The position numbers and the translations under genes were made by a program. Below, piece after piece: positions 46,409 through 56,884 of a stretch of 64,000 bases of DNA. A model generated the notes under the pieces. The model did not search any database. It was not told where the DNA came from and worked only from the letters and a program-made list of their open reading frames with translations. The DNA is from an uncultured Muribaculaceae bacterium (GTDB lineage: Bacteria > Bacteroidota > Bacteroidia > Bacteroidales > Muribaculaceae): assembly GCA_944321685.1 (NCBI GenBank), contig CALUMH010000003.1:62001-126000 (forward strand), read 5' to 3'. Position 1 is the first letter of the stretch, and each line of letters begins with the position of its first letter.

Positions 46409-46857
46409 TTATCTATTTCCATTTCAAGTATGGGAAATGGGTTCCCTTGCCCGTCAAGCTCGTTACGCTTTATCACCTTAAATCCCATGCGGTGGTAAAA
46501 TTTTGCGGCTCCATGATTTTGCTCATTCACATCGACATACCTGGCATTGTATTTATCCAAAGCCAAGCCTATCAATTGCCGACCTATTCCATGGCCGAAA
46601 TAAGCCGGAGCAAGGAAAAGCATCTCGATTTTACATTCTTGCACTCCCATAAATCCAATGGGTTCACCATCTTCTTGCACCACAACAAGAATATCGACAA
46701 ATTGCAATGCTTGCCGAGCCTCGGGAGCTATCTTGGTAATATCTTCATCGGTAAGGAAATCATGACTTGCCCTCACCGATGCTTCCCACACCGACAACAA
46801 TTTACCAATCAGCACATCGTCGCGCCTTGATTTACCAATTTCACCTAATTCAATCAT
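46405..46857 (-). CDS. GNAT-family N-acetyltransferase
   Basis: About 150 residues from the ATG at 46857, chosen because it overlaps the stop of the upstream methyltransferase by 4 bases (ATGA). Segments EMLFLAPAYFGHGIGRQLIGLAL (acetyl-CoA loop) and GAAKFYHRMGFKVIKRNELDGQGNPFPILEM are typical of small-molecule or amino-acid acetyltransferases. Substrate unknown. Confidence 0.88.
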   Translation of the reverse strand: MIELGEIGKSRRDDVLIGKLLSVWEASVRASHDFLTDEDITKIAPEARQALQFVDILVVVQEDGEPIGFMGVQECKIEMLFLAPAYFGHGIGRQLIGLALDKYNARYVDVNEQNHGAAKFYHRMGFKVIKRNELDGQGNPFPILEMEIDK

Positions 46858-48254
46858 AATACGCATTTTAATATCTCAGGCGGAACTGCCGGGGCATGGG
46901 TGCTGCGAATGCGCCATTCACGGGGATAAAGGTTGTTGGCCCGGTTACCTATTTGCTTGGCAAAACCTATAGGCACTCCTCGATACCGCAACAATACCAT
47001 GCCGCGAGGAACATCGCCCAGCGAAACAGCATCGCCGCGCAAATATGCTATGGCATCGTTATATTCTATCTCCACTTCCCTGAACGCATCATTGTTAAGT
47101 GCCGTTGAAAGGGCAAGCGAATGCGCCGGTACAACATCTTTCCCCTTTATATTCCCCGTTTCCACTCCCCGTGACAACACTTTCACTTGCGAGGCAATCA
47201 CGTCCATGTCACGAGCCGATACTTCGGGAACTGCCGATACGGTATCACCGTTCACGGTAAAAGAATATCCTGTGGCACAAGCCAACCATTGTTTAACACA
47301 CTCGGGAACTTTCACCGCCGCTGCCTGACGGGTATTACGACGTTTATCCGATACCGACAGCGATGCACGAACCTCATCATCGGGTTTGCGCAACACGCAC
47401 ACAAACAGACCTTCGCCCCGTGTGCGATGCGGCAAAAAACGATAACAATAATCCTCACCGCCCGCACCGCAGGCAATATTCCATTCCCGGGGCATATCAA
47501 GGCTTACGTGTTCGGCTCCATATTGCGACACCATATATTCCACCATCGCCTCATCTTCATCGCGATTATAAGTACAAGTACTGTATATGAACAATCCACC
47601 GGGAGCCAATGCATTCCACACATTGTCGATAATAAGCCGCTGCCGCCCGGCACACTGCTCCACAAGCCCGGGCGACCACTGTGTAACCGCCTCGGCATCC
47701 TTACGGAACATACCTTCGCCACTGCAAGGCACATCGGCTGCCACAACATCGAAGAAATGTGTGAGCTTGCCCCACCGGCTGCTGTCGTCGCTTGCAACCA
47801 CACAAGCCGGATTGCCCCACTTCATGACGTTTTCTTTAAGTATGTTGGCACGCTGTGGCACCACTTCGTTACACACCATGAGCGAACCTTGCGGCAATGC
47901 CGACAATGCAGCCGTAGTCTTGCCGCCCGGTGCCGCACACAGGTCGAGGTAACGCACCGGCCTGTCGATAAGAGTGCGCACAATGTGGTCGATAATCATC
48001 GACGAAGCATCTTGCACATAATACAGTCCAGCATGGAAGAAAGGGTCGAAAGTAAACGGCTCATGCCCCGATAAGTAATAACCTGTTTCACACCACGGTA
48101 CACGGTCGCCAAGCGGTCGCAACGCAGTCTTTACCGCATTCACCCTTATGCTTGTCACGGCCTCGGTGCTGGTAATTGCATCGAGCAACCGCCGCGCTTC
48201 TTCGCCGGGAAACAGTTGCCCGATGTTGTTTATAAATTGAGGATGGAGCGTCAT
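46854..48254 (-). CDS. rsmF: rRNA m5C methyltransferase (RsmF/NOL1-NOP2-Sun family)
   Basis: 466 residues. SAM-binding motif LDLCAAPGGKTTAAL, catalytic motif IV DVPCSGEGMFRKD and motif VI YSTCTYN with the second cysteine. A C-terminal RsmF-like domain ends in a PUA-like part (RGMVLLRYRGVPIGFAKQIGNRANNLYP). It methylates a cytosine in 16S rRNA. Coupled by ATGA overlaps to the ROK gene before and the GNAT gene after. Confidence 0.93.
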   Translation of the reverse strand: MTLHPQFINNIGQLFPGEEARRLLDAITSTEAVTSIRVNAVKTALRPLGDRVPWCETGYYLSGHEPFTFDPFFHAGLYYVQDASSMIIDHIVRTLIDRPVRYLDLCAAPGGKTTAALSALPQGSLMVCNEVVPQRANILKENVMKWGNPACVVASDDSSRWGKLTHFFDVVAADVPCSGEGMFRKDAEAVTQWSPGLVEQCAGRQRLIIDNVWNALAPGGLFIYSTCTYNRDEDEAMVEYMVSQYGAEHVSLDMPREWNIACGAGGEDYCYRFLPHRTRGEGLFVCVLRKPDDEVRASLSVSDKRRNTRQAAAVKVPECVKQWLACATGYSFTVNGDTVSAVPEVSARDMDVIASQVKVLSRGVETGNIKGKDVVPAHSLALSTALNNDAFREVEIEYNDAIAYLRGDAVSLGDVPRGMVLLRYRGVPIGFAKQIGNRANNLYPREWRIRSTHAPAVPPEILKCVL

Positions 48255-49357
48255 TTTCCGTCGATGCGATTAAGTGCATATGCCGCCGCACCGAGCTGTA
48301 TGGCGCGGCTCGACCCGACACGCGACACCGTCACGCCTATGCGCTTCTGCGGGTCATAATCAACCATGCGCTCGCTGCCATATACCTGTAACTTTTGTGC
48401 TCCGCCATGGGCAAACAAAGCAAATTCGGCTTCATCGTCAAGATTATATACCTGCGGCTGCACACGGCTGAGTTCCTCGCCGTTGTAATTCCGCAATTTG
48501 CTTCTCATCTGCCCGAGCAACGCCGACATAAAGAATTTGTTTCCGCGAGCCACACCGCCGCCAAGCACCACAATGCCATCGATGAGCGATGCTGCGGTGG
48601 CTATGGCATCACCTGCGGCCATACCGAATATTTCAAAAGCCTTTAATGCCGCCCCACGGTTACCGGAACGAATCCCATCGGCTATGTCATAAATGTCTTT
48701 TGTTTCAAGCGACGGATCATCAATACCACTCAACCGTGCATATTCGCGGCGTATCCCACCGGCCGAAACCGTCGCCTCGGAAATCATGTCGGGATAAACG
48801 CTGTTACGCAGGCAGAAAGTCTCGACACACGAATTGTCGCCGATGTGCAACCGTCCGCCCGAAATTATGCCCACACCGAAACCCGTACCGAACGTGTAAC
48901 CAATCAAGTTACCATAACGCTTGGGGCTGCCCATCTCGGCAAGCCGCGCATTTATTTCGGGAAGCCGCCCGGCAAACGCCTCGCCATAGGCGAACAAGTC
49001 GCCATCGTTATTTATAAACACCGGTATGCCGAATTTCTCCTCAAGGAACGGTCCGAGAGCCACACCCGAACGGAAAGCCGGGAAATTAGGCAGGAAACCG
49101 CCAATCACGCCATTCGGATAATCGGCAGGTCCCGGGAAAGCGAAACTGATGGCAACCGCTGGTTCGGGCAACCGGCCGGCCACGGTTTCAAACCCTTGCA
49201 CCATAGCTTGCAGGCACTTGTCGAGATTGTCGCCACTCGATGGCAAAGTAATGGGTTCCACTATCAATTGTTCATTTCTGACGGCACTGAACACAAGGTT
49301 GGTTCCCCCGGCATCGAGGGTCATTACTATACGATTATCTGTTATCGGTTTTTCCAT
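48251..49357 (-). CDS. ROK-family sugar kinase (glucokinase-like)
   Basis: 368 residues. N-terminal ATP motif MTLDAGGTNLVFSAV, the sugar-binding segment FINNDGDLFAYGEAF, and IGYTFGTGFGVGIISGGRLHIGDNS. The usual CxCGxxGC zinc motif of ROK kinases is not seen; CVETFCLRNSVYP stands in its region. It phosphorylates a hexose, most likely glucose, but specificity is not certain. Confidence 0.88.
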   Translation of the reverse strand: MEKPITDNRIVMTLDAGGTNLVFSAVRNEQLIVEPITLPSSGDNLDKCLQAMVQGFETVAGRLPEPAVAISFAFPGPADYPNGVIGGFLPNFPAFRSGVALGPFLEEKFGIPVFINNDGDLFAYGEAFAGRLPEINARLAEMGSPKRYGNLIGYTFGTGFGVGIISGGRLHIGDNSCVETFCLRNSVYPDMISEATVSAGGIRREYARLSGIDDPSLETKDIYDIADGIRSGNRGAALKAFEIFGMAAGDAIATAASLIDGIVVLGGGVARGNKFFMSALLGQMRSKLRNYNGEELSRVQPQVYNLDDEAEFALFAHGGAQKLQVYGSERMVDYDPQKRIGVTVSRVGSSRAIQLGAAAYALNRIDGK

Positions 49358-49358
49358 A

Positions 49359-50024
49359 TTATTGTTCTATATATTGTTCAACGATTTTTTCTATTTCAAT
49401 AGGAGTACTCACTATGTATCCCGCATGATATTCCACAAGTTCCTTCTCTGGGCGAAATCCCCAAGTCACGCCAACCGAGTCGATGCAGGCACGGCGAGCC
49501 GTTTCCATGTCAACGCCCGAATCGCCTACATACAGCGTGTCGCTCTTGCGCTCTCTTGCCTGCGCAAGTATCGAAAACACAACCGACGGGTCGGGCTTCA
49601 CCGGTATTCCTTCTTTTTGCCCTTCGACAGCCGCAAAATTTATTTCCGGGAAATAATGGCGTATCAACTTTTGCGTAGCAAGGTCATACTTATTGGAAGC
49701 AACAGCAATCTTCACACCTTCTTCCTGCAACCAGTCGAGCATATCGGTTATGCCAGGATATGGCACAGTGTAATCGGTATTATGGTCATTGTAATATGCC
49801 TTAAAGTCGGCAAGCATCTTGTCGATGACAAGTTCCTTGTTTATATCCTCGGGCAAAACACGCTCAATGAGTTTACGCACACCGTTACCCACGAAAAACG
49901 GGTAAGAAGCCACGCTATGAGTGGGGAAGCCGTTCACTTCAAGCGCATGATTGGCCGCACGGCCAAGGTCCTCAATCGTGTTGAGCAACGTACCGTCAAG
50001 GTCGAATATTACTAATCGTTTCAT
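49359..50024 (-). CDS. HAD-superfamily phosphatase (phosphoglycolate phosphatase-like)
   Basis: 221 residues from the ATG at 50024, directly before KRLVIFDLDGTLLNTIED (catalytic DxDGT). A helical cap domain follows. VASNKYD is motif II, PVKPDPSVVF carries the motif III lysine, and YVGDSGVDMETARRA is motif IV. It removes phosphate from a small molecule such as 2-phosphoglycolate. It lies one base after the ROK gene start, in the same leftward run. Confidence 0.92.
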   Translation of the reverse strand: MKRLVIFDLDGTLLNTIEDLGRAANHALEVNGFPTHSVASYPFFVGNGVRKLIERVLPEDINKELVIDKMLADFKAYYNDHNTDYTVPYPGITDMLDWLQEEGVKIAVASNKYDLATQKLIRHYFPEINFAAVEGQKEGIPVKPDPSVVFSILAQARERKSDTLYVGDSGVDMETARRACIDSVGVTWGFRPEKELVEYHAGYIVSTPIEIEKIVEQYIEQ

Positions 50025-50061
50025 GATGAGATAGCATATATGTGTGTATGTGTTAATAATA

Positions 50062-52416
50062 TCAAAATGGATAACCCACCGAGAAGTGGAATGTGGCATC
50101 GCGCGACCAGTCGGGGTGGATAAGAGGCCACCGCTCTTGATTGCGTGCCGGATTATGGGCTTTCATGCCAAGGTCAAAACGCAAAAGGAAATATGTGAAA
50201 TCGAGCCTCAGCCCAAGCCCGTAAGCGAGTGCTATCTGCTTATAGAACTCATTGAACTTAAACACACCGCCGGGCTGGCTTTCATAGTCGCGTATGGTCC
50301 ATATGTTTCCGGCATCGACAAATGCGCCCAGTTCAAGTACCCAAAACAATTTGGCACGATATTCCACATTAAGGTCAAGACGAATGTCGCCGCACTGGTA
50401 GATGAAACTGTTCACCGAATTGGCGGCATCAAAACTGCCTGGACCGAGCGTGCGCACACCCCACCCTCTCACCGAGTTGGCACCACCGGCATAAAACCGC
50501 TTCTCGAACGGCAACACCGTGGCATTGCCATAAGGCACGGCAGCCCCGGCACCCACGTGGAACGACACAGAGTGCCGCGTTGACATGGAATGGGTGTATG
50601 AAAAATCGGCATCAACCTTGGCATACTGGGAATAACGTATGCCAAACACTTCATAGGCATCACCGTCGCGTTTTTGCTTTATGGCCTTGGAAATCCCATA
50701 AAGCAAGTTGCCCGCAGTCTCAACTGCCGCGCGTATTGTATAAACATTGCGCTGGAAACCCGAGGTTAACGGAGAAGCCTGTCGCTTATTGGAATGGTAA
50801 TAAGAATACCCAAGCCGCATTATAAAGTGGTCTTCATAAGAATAACGCAACAGCGGATTGGTAATATCATCAAGGAAACCCACTTGGCTGTTTGGCAGAT
50901 ATACATAGCTCACGTCGATAAGGTTGAACGTGTGACGGGTACGGGTGTTGTGACGGGTGTTCGACCAGTGGTATTTCCACCCCGCACCGGCTATGACGCG
51001 AGTATATTCGGGGCGTTCCTGGTAATTGAACGTGGTAAGGAACTCGGTGGTGGCAAGCACACGTTGCTTGAATTTCTTCTTCAAGAACGGGAACTTGAAT
51101 TTAGGAAACGTTATGCCCACTTCGCCCGAATATTCCGAATAATTGTCGTTAATAAGCCCCGAAAGGTCACCCGACAAGCTCTCATATGAAGCCCTGAACT
51201 TGGTATCAAGCACTTCAGCCCCTTTGGCTATATTGCGATGGGTATAAGATGCCCCTACGCCAAATCCCAAGTCACCCTCGGAGTTGGTACCTTCGAGTGA
51301 CAACGATACCGTCTGCGATTTACCCTTTGTCAACAGGAAATAAGCATCGACCCACACCCTGCCGTCGATGCGCCCCACCGGAACCACTTCCACATTGATG
51401 AATTTCAGCAAACCGAGCCTGCCAAGCGCACGATATGTGCGGTCGATGTCGGACGAATTGTAAAGTTCTCCGGGAGTTATGAAATTACATTCCTCTATCA
51501 CCGACGGACGTATGTAATGTTCATCATACATGATGGATATTCCACGATAGTTCACCGTGTCGGGTGCCGCATACGCATCCCTGCCATGCATCACAAGCGG
51601 ATCGTAATTGGTGACATAGGTGACACTGCGCACAAAAAACGGCTCGTGGCGATTATAATAGTCCATCTCGCTGTTAGGATAAGGCGGCATGGTATTAAGC
51701 GTGAGTATCACATCCTTCCGGCCTTCGGCCGTGTCGGCAGTAAATGTTATGTATTCTTTATTGAAAGCATAATAGCCGTGTTCCCGCAGGCGGTTGGTTA
51801 TGCCCTGGCGTTCAAGGTCGAGCTGAGTGCGGTCAAACAGGTCGCCGCGCTTCAACACGAAACTTGCCGAATCGGCAAGTATCAACCTGCGCAATGTATC
51901 ATTGGGGATATTATATACTATGCTGTCGATATAGTGCGGCTCGCCAAGCGTGACATTGTAACACACGTCCACACGGCGTTTCTTCAAGTTCATCACAGTG
52001 TCGCATTCCACCGACGAATTCATGTAACCCATATTCACAAGAGCCGTCTGCAACTGGTTGACCGACGCATCGGTCAGCTCCTGGTCATAAATCACCGGCG
52101 GAGTTCCCACACGCTGTATCCAGCGATTTGCCCACTTGGTACTGTCATGCCCCGACAAATTGTAAAACCACAGCTGCAACTTCAATCCGCCAAGCACCTC
52201 ATGGTTTGGCTGCTGGCGTATGTAACTTTGCAAATCGGTCTTGCTAACATGATGGTTCTTTTTGTCGATAATGTTTATGTCCATATTATCGAGCAAATAC
52301 CTGCCTTGCGGCACGTGTTTGGTGGTATTGCACGAAACAAGCGACAACAGCAATGCCGCAACGACGCAAACAACCGCCGTCGGCAACATATTTCTGTGTC
52401 GCTTCAACTTCATCAT
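50062..52416 (-). CDS. tamL: BamA/TamA-superfamily outer membrane lipoprotein (TamL-like)
   Basis: 784 residues from the ATG at 52416. Lipoprotein signal with lipobox LVSC (Cys29), POTRA-like repeats in the first half, and a C-terminal 16-strand barrel of the surface-antigen type. It contains the loop-6 signature SVRGWG and a terminal phenylalanine (HFSVGYPF). A lipid-anchored BamA-type protein is a known Bacteroidota variant called TamL. It helps insert or translocate outer membrane proteins. No TamB gene is adjacent. The gene starts 3 bases after the alcohol dehydrogenase stop. Confidence 0.88.
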   Translation of the reverse strand: MMKLKRHRNMLPTAVVCVVAALLLSLVSCNTTKHVPQGRYLLDNMDINIIDKKNHHVSKTDLQSYIRQQPNHEVLGGLKLQLWFYNLSGHDSTKWANRWIQRVGTPPVIYDQELTDASVNQLQTALVNMGYMNSSVECDTVMNLKKRRVDVCYNVTLGEPHYIDSIVYNIPNDTLRRLILADSASFVLKRGDLFDRTQLDLERQGITNRLREHGYYAFNKEYITFTADTAEGRKDVILTLNTMPPYPNSEMDYYNRHEPFFVRSVTYVTNYDPLVMHGRDAYAAPDTVNYRGISIMYDEHYIRPSVIEECNFITPGELYNSSDIDRTYRALGRLGLLKFINVEVVPVGRIDGRVWVDAYFLLTKGKSQTVSLSLEGTNSEGDLGFGVGASYTHRNIAKGAEVLDTKFRASYESLSGDLSGLINDNYSEYSGEVGITFPKFKFPFLKKKFKQRVLATTEFLTTFNYQERPEYTRVIAGAGWKYHWSNTRHNTRTRHTFNLIDVSYVYLPNSQVGFLDDITNPLLRYSYEDHFIMRLGYSYYHSNKRQASPLTSGFQRNVYTIRAAVETAGNLLYGISKAIKQKRDGDAYEVFGIRYSQYAKVDADFSYTHSMSTRHSVSFHVGAGAAVPYGNATVLPFEKRFYAGGANSVRGWGVRTLGPGSFDAANSVNSFIYQCGDIRLDLNVEYRAKLFWVLELGAFVDAGNIWTIRDYESQPGGVFKFNEFYKQIALAYGLGLRLDFTYFLLRFDLGMKAHNPARNQERWPLIHPDWSRDATFHFSVGYPF

Positions 52417-52419
52417 CAA

Positions 52420-53571
52420 TCAATGCTGCTTATAAGCCTTCAAATACAACCATTTACAATCATCCGCGCAATATGCCTTGGGTGCATTGCCGGGACTGCC
52501 GCTCGCAATCGCATCGGCTGCCATCTTGTCGATTAACGAGACGAATTCTTCCTCTTTTATGCCATATTGTTCCAATGTCGGCACTTCGCACACACGACAA
52601 ACATCGGCAATCGATGCCACAAATGCACGTGCTGCATCATCGTCGCCGCAACCGCCATCGACCACGCCCGTAAGCCGGGCAAGGCGAGCGAAACGAACTG
52701 TGGCACAGGGCAACAAGTCGGTCATGCACGTTGGCAACAACATCGCATTCGACAACCCGTGAGGCACATGGAACAGTGCACCTATGGGGCGGCTCATGCC
52801 ATGCACCACGGTGACGCTTGAATTGTTGATACAAACACCGGCATCGAGTGCGGCGCGGGCCATTTCACGGCGGGCTTCTTCATCGTTGCCATTGCGGTAC
52901 GCGACAGGCAGATACCGCATTATACGGCACACTGCAGCCTCGGCAAGAGCATCGGTTTCGGGCATGGTCTTTACCGAGATATACGACTCCACGGCATGAG
53001 TGAGGGCATCAAGCCCCGTGGCAGCAGTTACGCTTCCGGGTGCATTCATGCCGAGCGTATAATCTACTATCGCAAGCCGTGGCAACAGCACATCGCCTTT
53101 AAGCAACATTTTTATCCCGTGCTCAGTATCGGTAATAATGGTAAACCTGGTGGCTTCAGAACCGGTTCCTGCCGTAGTGGGTATGGCCACCACAGGCGGC
53201 ACGGGCCGGTTTATCTCTTTACCCATGTAATCGGCAATTTTACCGGGATTACCTATCATGGCGGCAACAGCCTTGGCCGAATCGAGCGGACTCCCGCCAC
53301 CTAATCCTATACAAAAATCGCATCCCGCATTGCGATAAGCGGCGACACCTGCATCAATCATCACATCGGTAGGTTCTCCGCATATTCGGTCAAACACTTC
53401 ATATTCAACCTTGTCACGCGCAAGCGCGGCTTCAAGCCGCCGCATCATTTCCGACTTGCCCACGTGCGGGCCCGTCACCACCAATGCCTTGCGCCCATGT
53501 TGCCGCAACAATCCGCAATTGTTCTCCAAGGCTCCGGCTTCGCATATTATCTTATCGGGTGTTTTTAACAT
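52420..53571 (-). CDS. Iron-containing alcohol dehydrogenase
   Basis: 383 residues of the group III alcohol dehydrogenases. It has the NAD-binding GLGGGSPLDSAKAVA, the segment AIPTTAGTGSEATRF, DALTHAVESYIS with a metal histidine, and HGMSRPIGALFHVPHGLSNAMLLP with further metal histidines. It reduces an aldehyde or oxidises an alcohol; the substrate is unknown. Confidence 0.94.
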   Translation of the reverse strand: MLKTPDKIICEAGALENNCGLLRQHGRKALVVTGPHVGKSEMMRRLEAALARDKVEYEVFDRICGEPTDVMIDAGVAAYRNAGCDFCIGLGGGSPLDSAKAVAAMIGNPGKIADYMGKEINRPVPPVVAIPTTAGTGSEATRFTIITDTEHGIKMLLKGDVLLPRLAIVDYTLGMNAPGSVTAATGLDALTHAVESYISVKTMPETDALAEAAVCRIMRYLPVAYRNGNDEEARREMARAALDAGVCINNSSVTVVHGMSRPIGALFHVPHGLSNAMLLPTCMTDLLPCATVRFARLARLTGVVDGGCGDDDAARAFVASIADVCRVCEVPTLEQYGIKEEEFVSLIDKMAADAIASGSPGNAPKAYCADDCKWLYLKAYKQH

Positions 53572-53628
53572 TTCCGGTGTTATATTTTTTATTGTTGCGA
53601 AGTTACTGCAAAAGAATTAGAAAACGCA

Positions 53629-53654
53629 GCAAGAGCCTGTTTAATTTTGTCAAA
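53629..53654 (-). terminator. Possible terminator of the outer membrane protein gene
   Basis: Stem built from AAGAGCCTGTTT (53631-53642) and AAACAGGCTCTT, with a short loop, placed 35 bases after the end of the leftward outer membrane protein gene. The T-tract is weak, so the call is tentative. Confidence 0.5.
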
Positions 53655-53688
53655 CAGGCTCTTTATGATACCATCTGCGAAGGAAAAA

Positions 53689-56141
53689 TCAGTAATCCAT
53701 GTCGCCGCCGTATCCGCCGCCCATGTCTCCGCCGCCACCTTGTTTGCGCATATCGGGCTTACGGGCCTTGGCATTGCCGAAACTGTATGACACGGTAAAT
53801 TGCACACGGCGGCCGCCACCGCGGCGTTCCGACTCTTGCACAAAATCCGAGCCATAAGTCATTTGGTTCCATTTACGCGAATCGAGCAAATCTCGCACAT
53901 TCACCGAAAACGACCAGTTGTCAAGCGACTTCTTGAGGCCTCCGTCCAAGCGATATCGAGGTTCGCGCGACCCTTGCGCCAGTATTTGACGTGAATAATA
54001 TCCGCCATTCAACTGCAAATTCAAGTCCCAAGGCAACCTCACCGAAGCCATGATATTGAAATTCCAGGTAAAATCACTTTCATCGTCACCGGTCACCGGA
54101 GCAGTAAGCCCCTCGGGCAAGAAACTGAATCCGTCGAGCTTGTTATAAAACAAGTTGACGGTAGTCGTCAGGTCAAGACGCTTGAACAAATTGTTTTTAA
54201 CAACAAACTCGGCACCTGTTTCAAGCGACTGCGAGACATTCTCGTTTGTACTGTTCATCACCCCGTCGCGCATGAAACTTATGCGTTGTATCACATCGTC
54301 GGTTGTCCGGTAATATCCCGAAATCGAAATCACATGATTAGTCCAATTCTTTATATAATTCAACTCAAATGCATTGGAATACTGCGGCTGCAATTCGGGA
54401 TTACCGTATGATATATTGGTAGGGTCACTGATGTTCACAAACGAGTTCAACTGCCCTCCCCACGGACGACGTATGCGTCGCGTGTAATTCACCTGAACTT
54501 CGTTTTCCTTAGGCAACGAATACGAAAGGAACAAACTCGGGAACAATGCAAACTTATTGGTGACATACGGCTGCTTGGCATCTTCGGTTTCACCATATGC
54601 GAGCGACTTCACTTCATTGTGCCAATATTCACCGCGCAAACCGGCCGAGAAACTGAAATCACTGATTTTCCCGCCGAACGTGGCATACAATGCCTGTATA
54701 TTTTGGTCGTATATAAAGCGGTTATACAAATCTTCATCTATGGGCATATCGGTCTCGGTCAATCCCGTCCAAGTAGTCATAGGACTGTCTTCATGGCTCA
54801 ACGTACCCTTATACCCTGTTTCGATTTTAAACATCTCGCTTATTTGGTTGGTATAATCAACCTGAAATTCCCAATTGTTTACCTTTATGCCTGTTTCTTG
54901 CGACTGCCAATAAGTGTCGAGCGAATCGACATATTCATATTGCCGCTGATAGGTGGTGGTATTGGGCATACGCCACATATTAAATGACACCGATGCCATC
55001 AAGTTATGCGTATCGCTGAATTCATGGGTATAGTCGAGCGACACGTTACCGCCCCTGCCATTATTGTCACTGCTGCTGTTGCTAAATCCCGAAGTGAAAT
55101 TGCCGGGAACGGTGCTTTCATAGTTGGTGCGGCTGTTGTTCCAGCCACCTCCAACCATTCCGAAACCGCCAAGCGACAACGCATCGGCCTCGGTGAGATG
55201 ATAAGTGGCCCCGCACGGAAAAATACCGACGTGTTACGCCGCTCGCTGTCGGCAAGCGAGTTAAGATAAGTGCCGTCGTTATAAGTGCGATACGAGTTAT
55301 TGAAACCCTCGCTGTGCCAACTGCGCAACCCGACATTGGCATACGCATCCCATTTCCCGATGTTGAAATTTATGTTCCCACCGGCATTGTAACCGCCTTG
55401 AGTGTTGGCACCGACTTGTGCGCCGCCGAAATATCCCGGCTGGCGGTTTTGTTTCAACACTATGTTTATAATTCCCGAAGTACCCTCAGGGCTGTATTTT
55501 GCCGACGGATTGGTAATCACCTCTATCTTTTCGATGGTCTCAGCAGGCAACTGTTCGAGTATCTGCCCGCGGTTGTCGGCAGTCAGCCCCGAAGGCCGCC
55601 CGTTTATCCAAATGGTGACCGACGAATTGCCGCGCAACGAGACCTCTCCGTCGTCATCAACCTCGACCGACGGTATGGTTTCAAGTATTTCACTTGCCGA
55701 AGCACCTGCCGCAGCAATGTTTTGATCGACATTGAATACTTTCTTGTCAAGTTCAAAACGCATTTGCGACTTCATGCCCACCACCTCTATTTCATCCAGG
55801 ACATGGGTATTCTCGCTCAGCCCAACCACATTCAAGTTGAGCGACTGGTTGGCTGAATGTATCTCGGCATCGACCGACGCAGCCTTATATCCGACGTATG
55901 ACAATTTTACATTGTAACGGCCTTGGGGCAGATTATTTAATTTAAACGCCCCGTTTATGTCCGACATGGTTCCTACCGGCAGCTCCTTTCCGCTGCTTTT
56001 GTCACTCACCGTCACATTCACAAATTCCATCGGCTCATCGGTCGATGAATCGATAACCTTGCCGGTTATCACAGCCGCCGATGCCGAAGATATAACGGAT
56101 AACATTGCGGTTGCCACAACCGCCACTGTTTTATGTTTCAT
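53689..56141 (-). pseudogene. TonB-dependent receptor-like outer membrane protein, frameshifted
   Basis: Signal peptide, a carboxypeptidase-regulatory-like domain (VITGKVIDSSTDEPMEFVNV, residues about 23-105), a plug (ASEILETIPSVEVDDDGEV; VTIWINGRPSGLTADNR) and a long barrel ending in a glycine-rich tail. The upstream frame is lost at a run of four C on the plus strand (55209-55212). One missing base there would join ...TSVFFRAG to ATYHLTEADALSLGGFG in the other frame, and the protein would be about 815 residues. It is a non-SusC receptor of the outer membrane beta-barrel type. It may be a real mutation, slippage in a homopolymer, or a sequencing error. Confidence 0.85.
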
Positions 56142-56372
56142 TTTATAAACCTAAAATTTTACGAAAACCAAAAAACACTTTTTTGGGGAACAAAAAGCAA
56201 TATAAATCTTTTGTTAGAGTAACCCGAATGCAGAAAGTTAAACGTGCAGATTAATTTTTTTCTGAAATTCCCAAAAACTCGTACAAATTTACGCATTTCA
56301 CCCAATGCCGATTGCCCGATTTACGCACATTAAATATTAATTAGCATACTTTTGTACACACATCTGCATTAT

Positions 56373-56771
56373 TCAATGACCCATCTTTTCCAAAACACAC
56401 ATTTTCACAAATATCATTGCACATATGGCACCGACGGCATCGGCAAGCAAATCGAGTGCATCCATACTGCGTCCAAGCCCCATCAATCCTTGCGTAACTT
56501 CAATTGCTCCGCCAAATGCAATCGCACCGGCTGTAACCAACACGACTTTACCCCAACCAAGCTTGCGCGGCATAGCCACCTTGCCACAATCGAACAAATA
56601 AGAAGCCGAAACGGCCGCAAACATTAAGAAATGTACTACTTTATCGGCACCGGGAAAATCAAGCAATCCGGCACTTTTCACCGGCTGCGGCACAAGGCAC
56701 AAATACAAAACTACAAGCGTGAAAAACGCCGAAAGAACGCCGGCAGGCACTTTAAGCAATATTTTAATCAT
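56373..56771 (-). CDS. VanZ-family membrane protein
   Basis: 132 residues from the ATG at 56771 (the frame opens at 56801). Four membrane segments. FPGADKVVHFLMFAAVSASYL and the end AIEVTQGLMGLGRSMDALDLLADAVGA carry the conserved acidic residues of the VanZ-like family. Function in most bacteria is unknown, with links to glycopeptide or envelope stress. Transcribed away from the NSS transporter. Confidence 0.9.
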   Translation of the reverse strand: MIKILLKVPAGVLSAFFTLVVLYLCLVPQPVKSAGLLDFPGADKVVHFLMFAAVSASYLFDCGKVAMPRKLGWGKVVLVTAGAIAFGGAIEVTQGLMGLGRSMDALDLLADAVGAICAMIFVKMCVLEKMGH

Positions 56772-56884
56772 AATATAAGCCCATAAAATTTCATCTTGCA
56801 AAATTAATAATTAATCACGCGAAAATAATTACATTTGCAAAAGCAAATACCAAAAGTGATAACAAACATTTCGCTGTAGTAATC

